This document shows positions 24,264-31,542 of a stretch of 37,379 bases of DNA, piece by piece. Each line of letters opens with the position of its first letter. Position 1 is the first letter of the stretch. Origin of the DNA: CAYPTI01 sp964413525 [NCBI: uncultured bacterium]. GTDB taxonomy: Bacteria; T1Sed10-126. The stretch covers positions 1 to 37,379 of the forward strand of contig CAYPTI010000004.1 in NCBI GenBank assembly GCA_964413525.1. The letters are read 5' to 3'. A program made the translations under genes and the position numbers. Below the pieces are notes generated by a model. That model ran no database searches. It saw only the letters and a list, made by a program, of their open reading frames with translations, and was not told the DNA's origin.

Positions 24264-25325
24264 TCACTCCAGAAAATCAAACACTCCGGTCTCGACGCGA
24301 AGTTCGTTTCCGTCGGTGTACATTGCGATGTGACCGGCCTGATCGGTTCGCTGGATCTGAGGCACGTCGGCCGACTCGAGTCGGTCAAGAACGGTCCGGG
24401 ACGGTCCCGGTGGGTTGGAGGTCGAAATTACGGCGTGCTGTGGATCAACCATCCCGAGCAGTTCCTCCGAGGTGGAGGGATGATAGCCGTGCTGACCCAC
24501 CTTCAGCACCTCCGACTCCAGGGTCTCGGCGTAATTCAGGACCAGTTCCCGCTCTCCACCCGGTTCCTCGGCCGGTTCGGTCGGGAGATCGGACATCAGG
24601 AGAAACCGCACGTCTCCATACTGGAGAAACAGAACGTGACTGGCGTCCTCGGGAAGAATGGCCTCGGCATCTCCATGGAGCACCCTGGTTCGAAGCCCGG
24701 CGCCGAGGTCAAGTTCCTGTTGGGGTTCCATAAACTCCTGGGGAACCTCATGTGCCTGAGCCTCCGCCTGGAGTCGGCGGTAGGAAAAGTTTTCAGCCGG
24801 AAACCCGGTCCGGAGGAGCCTTCCGACCTCGACGGCATCGTGGGCAATGAGGTCCGGCTGAGCCCCAACGTGATGGGAAATGGGGACGGTGGTTATCAGC
24901 GTATCAATCCGATCGATGCCGGTCAGCTGGAAGAACGGCAGGTACAGTTCGTAGGCCCAGTCATACGGGGGGACGTCGTCTCCGGAAGGGGTCGAGCCTT
25001 CCCCGCCATCCACCAGCGTGACCCGGTTGTCAGGGGTCTGGATCAATATCCCATCCCCGTACCCGACATCCATGAACACGACGGCCAGTTCCCCCGGCTG
25101 ACGGCCGGGGATCCGTCCATCGGGCTGGACGTTTGCGTCCGTGGGGAGTCCGGAACCGGCTCCCACATACCAGTTTACATAGGTCGGTGCGGCCATGTAC
25201 CAGAGCCACCCGGACAGGGCGAACAGAACCGCTACGAGTATCCAGCCGGTGAGGCTTCCCCCCGCGTCGGACGGGTCCGGATCAGCCGAGGCCGGGGAGT
25301 CAAACTCGTCGAACCGATCACTCAT
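24264..25325 (-). CDS. Membrane-anchored ComEC-type MBL-fold protein, partly degenerate
   Basis: 353 aa from ATG at 25325. One TM helix (28-46) precedes an MBL domain like the C-terminal domain of ComEC. FMDVGYGDGILIQ (84-96) replaces the usual DVGQGDA. The metal-binding SHPHxDHIG is changed to TTVPISHHVGA (145-155). FTGD is changed to LMSDLP, and GHHGS reads VGQHGYHPS (276-284). Some histidines persist, so weak or altered metal binding is possible, but it is not a standard zinc site. It lies between the ComEA-like gene and the lipoprotein. I infer a periplasmic DNA-uptake accessory, perhaps structural. It is a paralogue of the intact plus-strand protein at the left end of the window. Confidence 0.75.
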   Translation of the reverse strand: MSDRFDEFDSPASADPDPSDAGGSLTGWILVAVLFALSGWLWYMAAPTYVNWYVGAGSGLPTDANVQPDGRIPGRQPGELAVVFMDVGYGDGILIQTPDNRVTLVDGGEGSTPSGDDVPPYDWAYELYLPFFQLTGIDRIDTLITTVPISHHVGAQPDLIAHDAVEVGRLLRTGFPAENFSYRRLQAEAQAHEVPQEFMEPQQELDLGAGLRTRVLHGDAEAILPEDASHVLFLQYGDVRFLLMSDLPTEPAEEPGGERELVLNYAETLESEVLKVGQHGYHPSTSEELLGMVDPQHAVISTSNPPGPSRTVLDRLESADVPQIQRTDQAGHIAMYTDGNELRVETGVFDFLE

Positions 25326-25343
25326 CCCCGGTCACAATCTCCA

Positions 25344-26009
25344 TCATTCCACCACGGCCCGACCGCTGATGTCCTCGACGGTGACCGGGCCGATCCCGGA
25401 CACTTCCTGGAGATCGTCGAGATCCTCAAACGGGCCGTTCTCCTCCCGGTACGCAACGATCGCTTCCGCCGTGACGGATCCGATCCCGGTTAACTGGGTC
25501 AGGGTGGACTCGTCGGCGGTGTTTACATTAATTTCTTCCCCGGAGGTGGCCGAATCGCCTTCGGGACACGGTTCGTCCTCGTACTCCTGACCCACCGTAA
25601 AGTGTTCTTGCCAGTCCTCCACGTAGGTTGACCCGATCCCGCTGGCCCCTTCGAGCTGATCGAGACAGACAATCGGGTCGTCCAGCTGATCCCGGAACTC
25701 AATCAGGCTTTCAGCGCGAGATTGCCCGAGGTTTGGAACCCCCGCGTTGGTGAGTTCTTCCAGGGTTACTTCGTTGATGTTTACCTTCCGGGCGTACTCG
25801 ATCTCCGCCCGTCGCCCGGCGTCCACGCGCTCCACGGACAACTCGGTTTCCGGGACAAGGTCCGGGTCGTCCGGCTCCGACCGTTCCGCGGATTCCGCAA
25901 CCCGGTCGGCCGTCCCGGGAGGTCCCTCGCCCTCCATCATAAGCCCCGGGACGGCAAGTACCCCCAGAACGACCGCGATCAGAACCAGCACGTACTGCTG
26001 CGAGTTCAC
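25344..26009 (-). CDS. comEA: ComEA-like membrane protein with two helix-hairpin-helix modules
   Basis: 221 aa from GTG at 26009, chosen because GGAGG lies 8 nt upstream; an ATG at 26045 has no ribosome site. A TM anchor (6-24) is followed by an acidic linker, then HhH module 1 (about 75-135, VNINEVTLEELTNAGVPNLG) and module 2 (about 158-219, INVNTADESTLTQLTGIG, REENGPFEDLDDLQEVSGIG). ComEA binds double-stranded DNA in the periplasm and hands it to ComEC. Usual ComEA has one such module; two are present here. Module 2 is a textbook match, while module 1 is more divergent. Cys115 and Cys148 could form a disulfide. It heads the operon that ends with nuclease and helicase. Confidence 0.88.
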   Translation of the reverse strand: MNSQQYVLVLIAVVLGVLAVPGLMMEGEGPPGTADRVAESAERSEPDDPDLVPETELSVERVDAGRRAEIEYARKVNINEVTLEELTNAGVPNLGQSRAESLIEFRDQLDDPIVCLDQLEGASGIGSTYVEDWQEHFTVGQEYEDEPCPEGDSATSGEEINVNTADESTLTQLTGIGSVTAEAIVAYREENGPFEDLDDLQEVSGIGPVTVEDISGRAVVE

Positions 26010-26051
26010 GGTCCAAGCCTCCATTCCGTTCCCGCTGGCCGGCATCGTTCT

Positions 26052-26068
26052 ATGTTCGAAACGAACAT
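26052..26068 (-). promoter_or_regulatory. 17-bp palindrome upstream of comEA
   Basis: ATGTTCG-AAA-CGAACAT is a perfect 7-bp inverted repeat with a 3-bp centre. It lies 43 nt upstream of the comEA start, just downstream of the extended -10. The half-sites contain GTTCG/CGAAC, as in LexA boxes, but face the opposite way to the Firmicute SOS box (CGAAC-N4-GTTCG). It is a good candidate repressor operator. Confidence 0.5.
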
Positions 26069-26104
26069 GTGAACCGAACCAACAAACGCTTCAGATGCCG
26101 ATTG

Positions 26105-26113
26105 ATTATACCA
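26105..26113 (-). promoter_or_regulatory. Extended -10 promoter for the comEA operon
   Basis: TGG-TATAAT reads on the minus strand at 26113-26105: a perfect -10 with the TGn extension. No good -35 hexamer is seen, which is usual for extended -10 promoters. Transcription would start near 26098, placing the 26052-26068 palindrome at about +30 to +46. Confidence 0.5.
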
Positions 26114-26179
26114 ACTACGAAAACAATTCGAGATCCCATAGAAACAGCTAACGATCGGGTACCGAAACGTATGGATACT

Positions 26180-26305
26180 CGGCCTCCGTCCATTGTTTTC
26201 GTTCAGCCGGAAGCTGACATCCGAGTTGGTTTCGTCTCCCGGTTGGGGTGATTGTTCAACGTCTATTCAAGCGGTTCGTGACGATTGGTGTCCCCCGGTT
26301 GGTTC
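26180..26305 (-). repeat. Dispersed non-coding element, copy B (upstream of comEA)
   Basis: The partner of 20403-20517, in the same orientation relative to the downstream gene. It fills much of the 448-bp gap between comEC and comEA. Shared blocks run from CGGCCTCC at 26180 to GGTTGGTTC at 26297-26305. The rest of the gap (26306-26457) contains inverted repeats but no recognisable gene. Confidence 0.5.
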
Positions 26306-26457
26306 CCGAACGACAAATCAAACTTGACCGGAGCCCAACCGGTCCCATAGCAGTAGACGTGGCCTTCTCCTCGACGAGATTCGAAGGTTCCCCGGACGGG
26401 TCGGAACCTCGTCGACCGGCGGGTCCTCCGTGACAACATCATGGGATGAGAAATCGT

Positions 26458-29400
26458 TTACAACCGAGCGTCGAATGCTTCTCCCTCCTGTTCGGTCACC
26501 ATACCGTTCTCGGTTTCGACAAACGGAGTGATGGACAATTCGTCGCCGTCGGAGCGCACGATTATCGCGTGGTCCCGGTCGGTCCGAAAAAGCTGCCCGT
26601 CATCATACCGTTCTGAAAGAGCCTCCCAGGTCGCGGTGATTTGTTCTTCCATGTCCTCCCCCTGAGGTCCCCGGATGTCGATGCGGTCGGCGGTGGACAG
26701 GACAACGAACTCGGGATCGACGGCGTCGTAAAACGGTTCGTAATAACTTTCCGACGCGGTCCCGTTTGACGGAACGAACAGGACGTCCGCTTCCAGTTGC
26801 CCCGCTCCGTACCGATCAAGCATCCAGTTCTGGGCGTCTTCCCGGATGTCCCCCGGAAGCAGGATCCGGGTCTCCCCGATTTCAACCATCAACACGACGG
26901 ATTCGTTTTCGGCCACCCGGAAGGTGTGCGGGCTTGATTCCGGTGGGTTCAGGGCGGTGATCCGGAAGGGTACCTCCTGCCCGTCAATGGTCAGGGTTTC
27001 GTCCCAGACTACATCTCCCTCCCGAGGACGGTAATACTCCGTTTCCTGTCGCCGGAGGGGTTCCCACATTCGTTTCCAGTTGTGAAAGTAATCGAATCGA
27101 AACCATTGAGCTTCCTGGTTTTCCTCCAGATAGGAATCACCGATGGCCGCCGTAAAATCGTCCAGCGAGGGTGAGGACCCGAGCCGGTCCTCCGGGAGGG
27201 GGCCGATCGCGGCCCGGACCACGAAGTGATTGGCCATGTACCCCATGCCTCCCAGCCGCTGGGGTTCGATCGACTGAAGTCCGAGCAAATCCAGTTCCTT
27301 GATTCCCTGCCTCAGAAAAAAATCCGACACCGCCAGACGGCCCTGATCCCGACGGTCGGGAAGGTTGTCCCGGTGATGCCAGTCCCACTGACGGGCCCCG
27401 GCGTTCAGCAACATGTTGGTTCCCCCGGGGGCCTGGACGGCAACGGCCGATCCGTACCCGACGTTCAGGGCCGTCAGCCGCACTTCCTCCGGCGGTGATT
27501 CGATAAACCAGAAGGAACCGTACAGAATCACTCCCGCCACGGAGAGCACGGCCACGAACGTTTTCGCGGGACTGGTGAGGGGGCGCCCGAGAAATTGACC
27601 CCAGAACCGCTTAAACCCCTCCAGTGAGGGGCGCCAGGCGATGAACAGCCCCAGCGCGCCGTAAAAGACGAGCAAATGCCAGAGGGTAAATTCCCGGACC
27701 GCCGGATAGGGAAACAGTTCAAACGAGAAATGAGACACCCACATGAACAGCCAGACGGCCAGAAAGTTGCCGGCGTTGAGAAGCAGGGCGAGCCAGTGCC
27801 CGACGACCGGAATCAATCCCATCAATCCCGCAAACAACCCGAGGGGAACGACAATCCCCACCAGGGGGATGGCGAGCAAGTTGGCGTAGATCCCCGCAAA
27901 GGGGTACTCGAGGAAGTAATAGGCGCTCAGGGGCCACATCATCCCGAGCTGGACGGCGAACTGGAGTCCGATGAAGTTCCGGAGGCTGGCCGGGATGTCC
28001 AGAAACCCGATTCCCCCCGCGATCCGGTGCCTGCGGTCGACATCAAACGCCCACCAGAACGTAGCCCCCCAGAACCCGAGATAGGGAAGATACACCACCG
28101 GCTGAAGAAACCAGTTCCAGTGGGCCATCAACAGATAAGTGGTGACCGCGGCGACCACCCAGAAAAGGAGGAAACTCAAGCCTCTGAGTTTCTGGAGCAC
28201 CCGGTCCACCGGTCCGCTGAGCAACACGAGGCAGAGCACCGCCGTGAAGGAGAGGGTGAACGACGCTTCGAACACGAGCTGCGGCTGAATCAATAGAATA
28301 ACTAATGCCGCGGCGGACAGTCCGACCATGGCCGAGTTCTTGAGACCCCGTTCGGAGTACGCGAAGACGATCAGAATCAGGGCCGTCATGATAAAGGCTC
28401 GCTGGGTGGAGGGACGGGCCCCCGTGAGGATGGTAAAGATCAGCAGAAGCACGACGATAAGGGGAGCGTAAATTTTTTTCGGCAGCCTGAGCCCGGCAAA
28501 CAGAGCCCAGAACGCTCCCGCCAGCACCCCGACGTGAAGCCCGGAAACCGCAAGCACGTGCATGGTTCCGGCGCCGCGGAACTCCTCGTTTACCAAATTT
28601 TTGAGAAAATTTTCTTCATGGCTCCGTACGTACTCCGGGATCTCCCCGGTTTGAAAGGGACTGAGGGTGAAATCCAGCCCCTCCCTCAATCCGAGCGTGG
28701 CCCCGCCCAGAAAGGCGGAATACGGGTAGGGCATGGTTTGCTTGATGACCTTCAACATCTCCGTTTGAAGCCCGAGGGCCCAGGCCACCATCCGATTGCC
28801 GGTGTTTTCCTCCAATCGCTCTACGTCGGTGGCAAACCACATGGCTCCGTAAATCCCCTGGTTGTGAAGAAACTGCTGGTAATCAAACCCATGCGGGTTG
28901 GTCCGGGGCATCGGTTCACTGATCGGGCCGGTGAACCGAAGCCGATCGGCGTAAATGGAGTTATCGGCGGCCTCGGAAAAGGAAAGATCGTGGTCCTGAT
29001 AGGATTGAATCCGGAGGAGCAACTGGCCCCGGTCGACCGGATGGGGCTCCCCCTCCTCTTCATACCGGATCCGTTCGGGTTCAACGGTCAGCGTCACTTC
29101 TCCGTCCTCGGTGACCTCCGGGGCTTCGACCACGGTCCCCTCGACCGTTCGGGGGTCGTCAAACCCGTCGGACAGATGCTCGTCCAGGCTGTTGGGGTAC
29201 AGGTGATCCAGAGCCATCGAATAGCGCCCCCACCCGACCAGGAAGGCAATGAGACCGATGATGCCGAAGACGAACAGGGTCTTGCGCCAGCCAACGACGT
29301 GGAGGACGTAGGCCCCAACCCCTCCGATCAGAACGGACCCGCCAACCGCCCCCCACAGTCCGCTCATTTCCTCCGGAAACAGGGGGAAAAACACGGCGTA

Positions 29401-29472
29401 CACGATGCCGGCGATGAAAGTATACGTGACGATAAGGAGAAGCTTGATCAGCCGATCCTGATCGGGTTTCAC
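26458..29472 (-). CDS. comEC: ComEC/Rec2 DNA-uptake channel with degenerate MBL domain
   Basis: 1004 aa from GTG at 29472, in a GTGA overlap with the 64-aa gene. N-terminal TM helices (about 10-80) are followed by the soluble DUF4131/OB region (about 100-240). The polytopic Competence core (about 300-650) carries GAGTMHVLAVSGLHVGVLAG and GARPSTQRAFIM. A C-terminal MBL-like domain starts near 665. ComEC is the inner-membrane channel for single-stranded DNA. The MBL part has lost its metal site: VGYGSA (671-676) for VGQGDA, LNAG for LDxG, QSIEPQRLGG (733-742) for SHxxxDHIGG, and VPSNGT (900-905) for VPHHGS. It is probably not a nuclease. Full length otherwise, with no frameshift. Confidence 0.93.
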   Translation of the reverse strand: MKPDQDRLIKLLLIVTYTFIAGIVYAVFFPLFPEEMSGLWGAVGGSVLIGGVGAYVLHVVGWRKTLFVFGIIGLIAFLVGWGRYSMALDHLYPNSLDEHLSDGFDDPRTVEGTVVEAPEVTEDGEVTLTVEPERIRYEEEGEPHPVDRGQLLLRIQSYQDHDLSFSEAADNSIYADRLRFTGPISEPMPRTNPHGFDYQQFLHNQGIYGAMWFATDVERLEENTGNRMVAWALGLQTEMLKVIKQTMPYPYSAFLGGATLGLREGLDFTLSPFQTGEIPEYVRSHEENFLKNLVNEEFRGAGTMHVLAVSGLHVGVLAGAFWALFAGLRLPKKIYAPLIVVLLLIFTILTGARPSTQRAFIMTALILIVFAYSERGLKNSAMVGLSAAALVILLIQPQLVFEASFTLSFTAVLCLVLLSGPVDRVLQKLRGLSFLLFWVVAAVTTYLLMAHWNWFLQPVVYLPYLGFWGATFWWAFDVDRRHRIAGGIGFLDIPASLRNFIGLQFAVQLGMMWPLSAYYFLEYPFAGIYANLLAIPLVGIVVPLGLFAGLMGLIPVVGHWLALLLNAGNFLAVWLFMWVSHFSFELFPYPAVREFTLWHLLVFYGALGLFIAWRPSLEGFKRFWGQFLGRPLTSPAKTFVAVLSVAGVILYGSFWFIESPPEEVRLTALNVGYGSAVAVQAPGGTNMLLNAGARQWDWHHRDNLPDRRDQGRLAVSDFFLRQGIKELDLLGLQSIEPQRLGGMGYMANHFVVRAAIGPLPEDRLGSSPSLDDFTAAIGDSYLEENQEAQWFRFDYFHNWKRMWEPLRRQETEYYRPREGDVVWDETLTIDGQEVPFRITALNPPESSPHTFRVAENESVVLMVEIGETRILLPGDIREDAQNWMLDRYGAGQLEADVLFVPSNGTASESYYEPFYDAVDPEFVVLSTADRIDIRGPQGEDMEEQITATWEALSERYDDGQLFRTDRDHAIIVRSDGDELSITPFVETENGMVTEQEGEAFDARL

Positions 29473-29663
29473 TGCACCGGATCATCTCGTTCACGCGTGG
29501 GATTCTCTACCGAAACCTCGGAAAAATACCGCTGGTTGGACTCGATGATCTCGGCAAACCGGTAGTCCGGGTTCAGGAGGTATACAATGGCTCCGATCAG
29601 GAAGGCCCCGACCACCATGACGAGCAACCATTTGACGTTGCCTCGCTGTTCATCCTCACCCAT
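29469..29663 (-). CDS. 64-aa single-TM protein between ndk and comEC
   Basis: Starts at ATG 29663, overlapping the ndk stop by 8 nt, and ends in a GTGA overlap with comEC. The N-terminus is short and polar, a TM helix spans about residues 11-30 (KWLLVMVVGAFLIGAIVYLL), and a polar 34-residue tail follows with NPDYRFAEIIESNQRYF. Positive residues before the helix are few, so topology is uncertain. I know no family for it. Strict coupling to comEC suggests a small partner of the channel, or a leader-like coupling device. Confidence 0.6.
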   Translation of the reverse strand: MGEDEQRGNVKWLLVMVVGAFLIGAIVYLLNPDYRFAEIIESNQRYFSEVSVENPTRERDDPVQ

Positions 29664-30075
29664 CGATCAAATCACTCTCGGAGAAGAAAAAGCCGATCTC
29701 ACGCTCGGCGCTTTCCGCCGAGTCGGCTCCGTGAATGGAATTCTCGGTGATGCTGCTGGCAAATTCAGCCCGAATGGTGCCGGGAGCCGCATCCTCGGGA
29801 TCGGTGGCCCCCATAATGGTTCGGAGCCTCCGGACGGCGTCCTCCCCCTCCACGACCCCGAGTACTACGCTTCCGGAGGTAATGTACTCAATCAACTCGT
29901 CAAAAAACGGTTTGGATCGATGTTCCCCGTAAAACCGACGGGCCTGGGCGTCACTGATGCGAGTCTTCTCAAGACAGACGATGGACAGTCCATCGGACTC
30001 GATTCGGCTCAGGATCTCACCAACGAGATCCCGTTCAACCGCGTCGGGTTTGATCATCGTGAACGTTCGTTCCAT
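29656..30075 (-). CDS. ndk: Nucleoside diphosphate kinase
   Basis: 139 aa from ATG at 30075 with GAGGGAG about 8 nt upstream; a longer in-frame reading has no support. It transfers gamma-phosphate between nucleoside triphosphates through a phosphohistidine. MERTFTMIKPDAV opens the protein, and the active-site His115 lies in NSIHGADS. Length is normal. Its stop overlaps the small membrane-protein gene that precedes comEC. It might help recycle nucleotides from degraded DNA, but ndk is found in many contexts. Confidence 0.96.
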   Translation of the reverse strand: MERTFTMIKPDAVERDLVGEILSRIESDGLSIVCLEKTRISDAQARRFYGEHRSKPFFDELIEYITSGSVVLGVVEGEDAVRRLRTIMGATDPEDAAPGTIRAEFASSITENSIHGADSAESAEREIGFFFSESDLIDG

Positions 30076-30205
30076 GATTCTCGCTCCCTCGAAAAACAAA
30101 GTAATGGGTTCGATTAGCAGCCACTGTTGTCCCCCGACCCGGGATCCCGCCTGACCCGTCCGGCCACCCAACTCAGAAATCGTCGAACAAGGGTAATGGG
30201 CTGTC

Positions 30206-30229
30206 CGGGGGAGGACAATGTCCCCCCCG
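30206..30229. other. GC-rich hairpin in the sensor-ndk spacer
   Basis: CGGGGG-a-GGAC (30206-30216) pairs with GTCC-CCCCCG (30220-30229) around a 3-nt loop, a 10-bp stem with one bulged A. It lies in the 229-bp gap (30076-30304) between the sensor gene and ndk. No U tract follows on the minus strand. It may be a terminator of the secretin-sensor unit or a stability element. I see no gene in this gap. Confidence 0.35.
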
Positions 30230-30304
30230 AAGAAACGGCACGACTGAGCTGGTTTTCCCGGGATGGGGGCGACCCGTCACCTCAAGGAGGATCCTGCGCC
30301 AACA

Positions 30305-31504
30305 TTACCCGCTCTCGCCCAGTTCCGATTCACCCTGAGCGATCTGAAAAGCATTATAAAGTAAGTCCCCGGTCATCTGAGCAACCAGACGCAGTTTCAG
30401 TTTGTCCGCGTTGCCCAGCTCCTCCCCGGTTTCTTTTTCCGTCGCCCGGATAACCCCGATGGTTTTCCCCCGTGAACGAATGGCCGCCGCCACCCCGGCT
30501 CCCTTCCGGGGACGGTCGATGATGTTCGCCTGGCCCAGTTCAGCAACCGTTCCGACCTCACCCGAACCGATGTCGACCGTGAGGTTCTGAAGCCGGTCGC
30601 GCTCCATCCACTGGTCCTCCTCCAGTCCCATCTGGCCGACAAGCTGATCCGGGTTGTCGGTGGAAACCAGAAACACCATGGTCTGGCGGACCTGAAGCAT
30701 GTTGTAGACCGAATTTACCATGTACTTCAGAAGCGCTTCCGGATCGAGGGTTTCCCCCACCCGCTTGGCGTAATCAATTAATTCAAAGTACTCATCCGGA
30801 GTCAGCGGTCCGGTCGACGTCTCCTCCTTCGCCCGTTCAAGCTTTTCCTCGTATTGGTTCGTGATTTCCGACCGGGCCAGGCTGATCCGGTTCGTGATCA
30901 GATCCTCCCACCGTCGCTGCAGGAACAGGACCACCAGGACGGCGATCACCAGGAGAACGGCGGTACCCAGGGCAAGTTGATTGACGGTGGAATACCAGTG
31001 CCGCCAGAGAAACTCCCGGTCAATCCCGATCATCAAGCCCCCGTAGACGGTACCGTCGGCGGTAACGGGCAGGACGATCTCCCGAACGTCGAGGTCCTCC
31101 CCCTGAACATCCTCACGGGACTCGATCACAAGCCCCTCCGTATCGACAAACCGTTCCTCCTCCAGCATGGACCGATCGCCGGGGGAAACGTCTTCGTGGA
31201 CCGAACTGAGGACGAAGTTCCCCCGATCGTCCAGCACGGCCATGTACGCAATTCCAAAGTCTTCTCGACGGGTGACAAGCTGATCGGTGGCTGTATTTAA
31301 GGTTGTAAAATTGGCCGAAAGGAAGGGTTCAAACAGGGAGTAGGCAATCATCTCACTGACGTCATCTACCGTGTCGGAGGCTCGCTGGCTCGCGGTCTGA
31401 TAGCTGAAGAAATAGGCTGTAAAAGCTAAGAGAAGGATGAGTGCCACAACGAATGCCAGAATGGAATTTCGCACCTGGGAAGCGAGATCCGACCCATCGT
31501 CCAC
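30305..31504 (-). CDS. Two-TM sensor protein with GAF domain and no output domain
   Basis: 399 aa from GTG at 31504, with GGTGATC 5 nt upstream. TM1 spans about 13-35. An extracytoplasmic domain of about 140 aa (36-174) has a Cache/PAS-like pattern with GIAYMAVLDDRGNFVLSS and YGGLMIGID. TM2 spans about 175-196. A coiled linker then leads to a GAF domain (about 250-390) with TIGVIRATEK. No histidine kinase, GGDEF, EAL or methyl-accepting region follows, so it must signal by protein contact if it signals at all. It lies 38 bp downstream of the secretin gene and is probably cotranscribed. It could sense a periplasmic cue for pilus or uptake control; this is inference. Confidence 0.65.
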   Translation of the reverse strand: MDDGSDLASQVRNSILAFVVALILLLAFTAYFFSYQTASQRASDTVDDVSEMIAYSLFEPFLSANFTTLNTATDQLVTRREDFGIAYMAVLDDRGNFVLSSVHEDVSPGDRSMLEEERFVDTEGLVIESREDVQGEDLDVREIVLPVTADGTVYGGLMIGIDREFLWRHWYSTVNQLALGTAVLLVIAVLVVLFLQRRWEDLITNRISLARSEITNQYEEKLERAKEETSTGPLTPDEYFELIDYAKRVGETLDPEALLKYMVNSVYNMLQVRQTMVFLVSTDNPDQLVGQMGLEEDQWMERDRLQNLTVDIGSGEVGTVAELGQANIIDRPRKGAGVAAAIRSRGKTIGVIRATEKETGEELGNADKLKLRLVAQMTGDLLYNAFQIAQGESELGESG

Positions 31505-31542
31505 GTCAGATCACCCGGCGTTCCCGGGACCGAAGATGACGT

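Noticed and set aside
24330-25493. A 387-codon plus-strand frame opposite the MBL gene
   Set aside because: Spans two real minus-strand genes and has shadow composition; the minus-strand products carry clear motifs.
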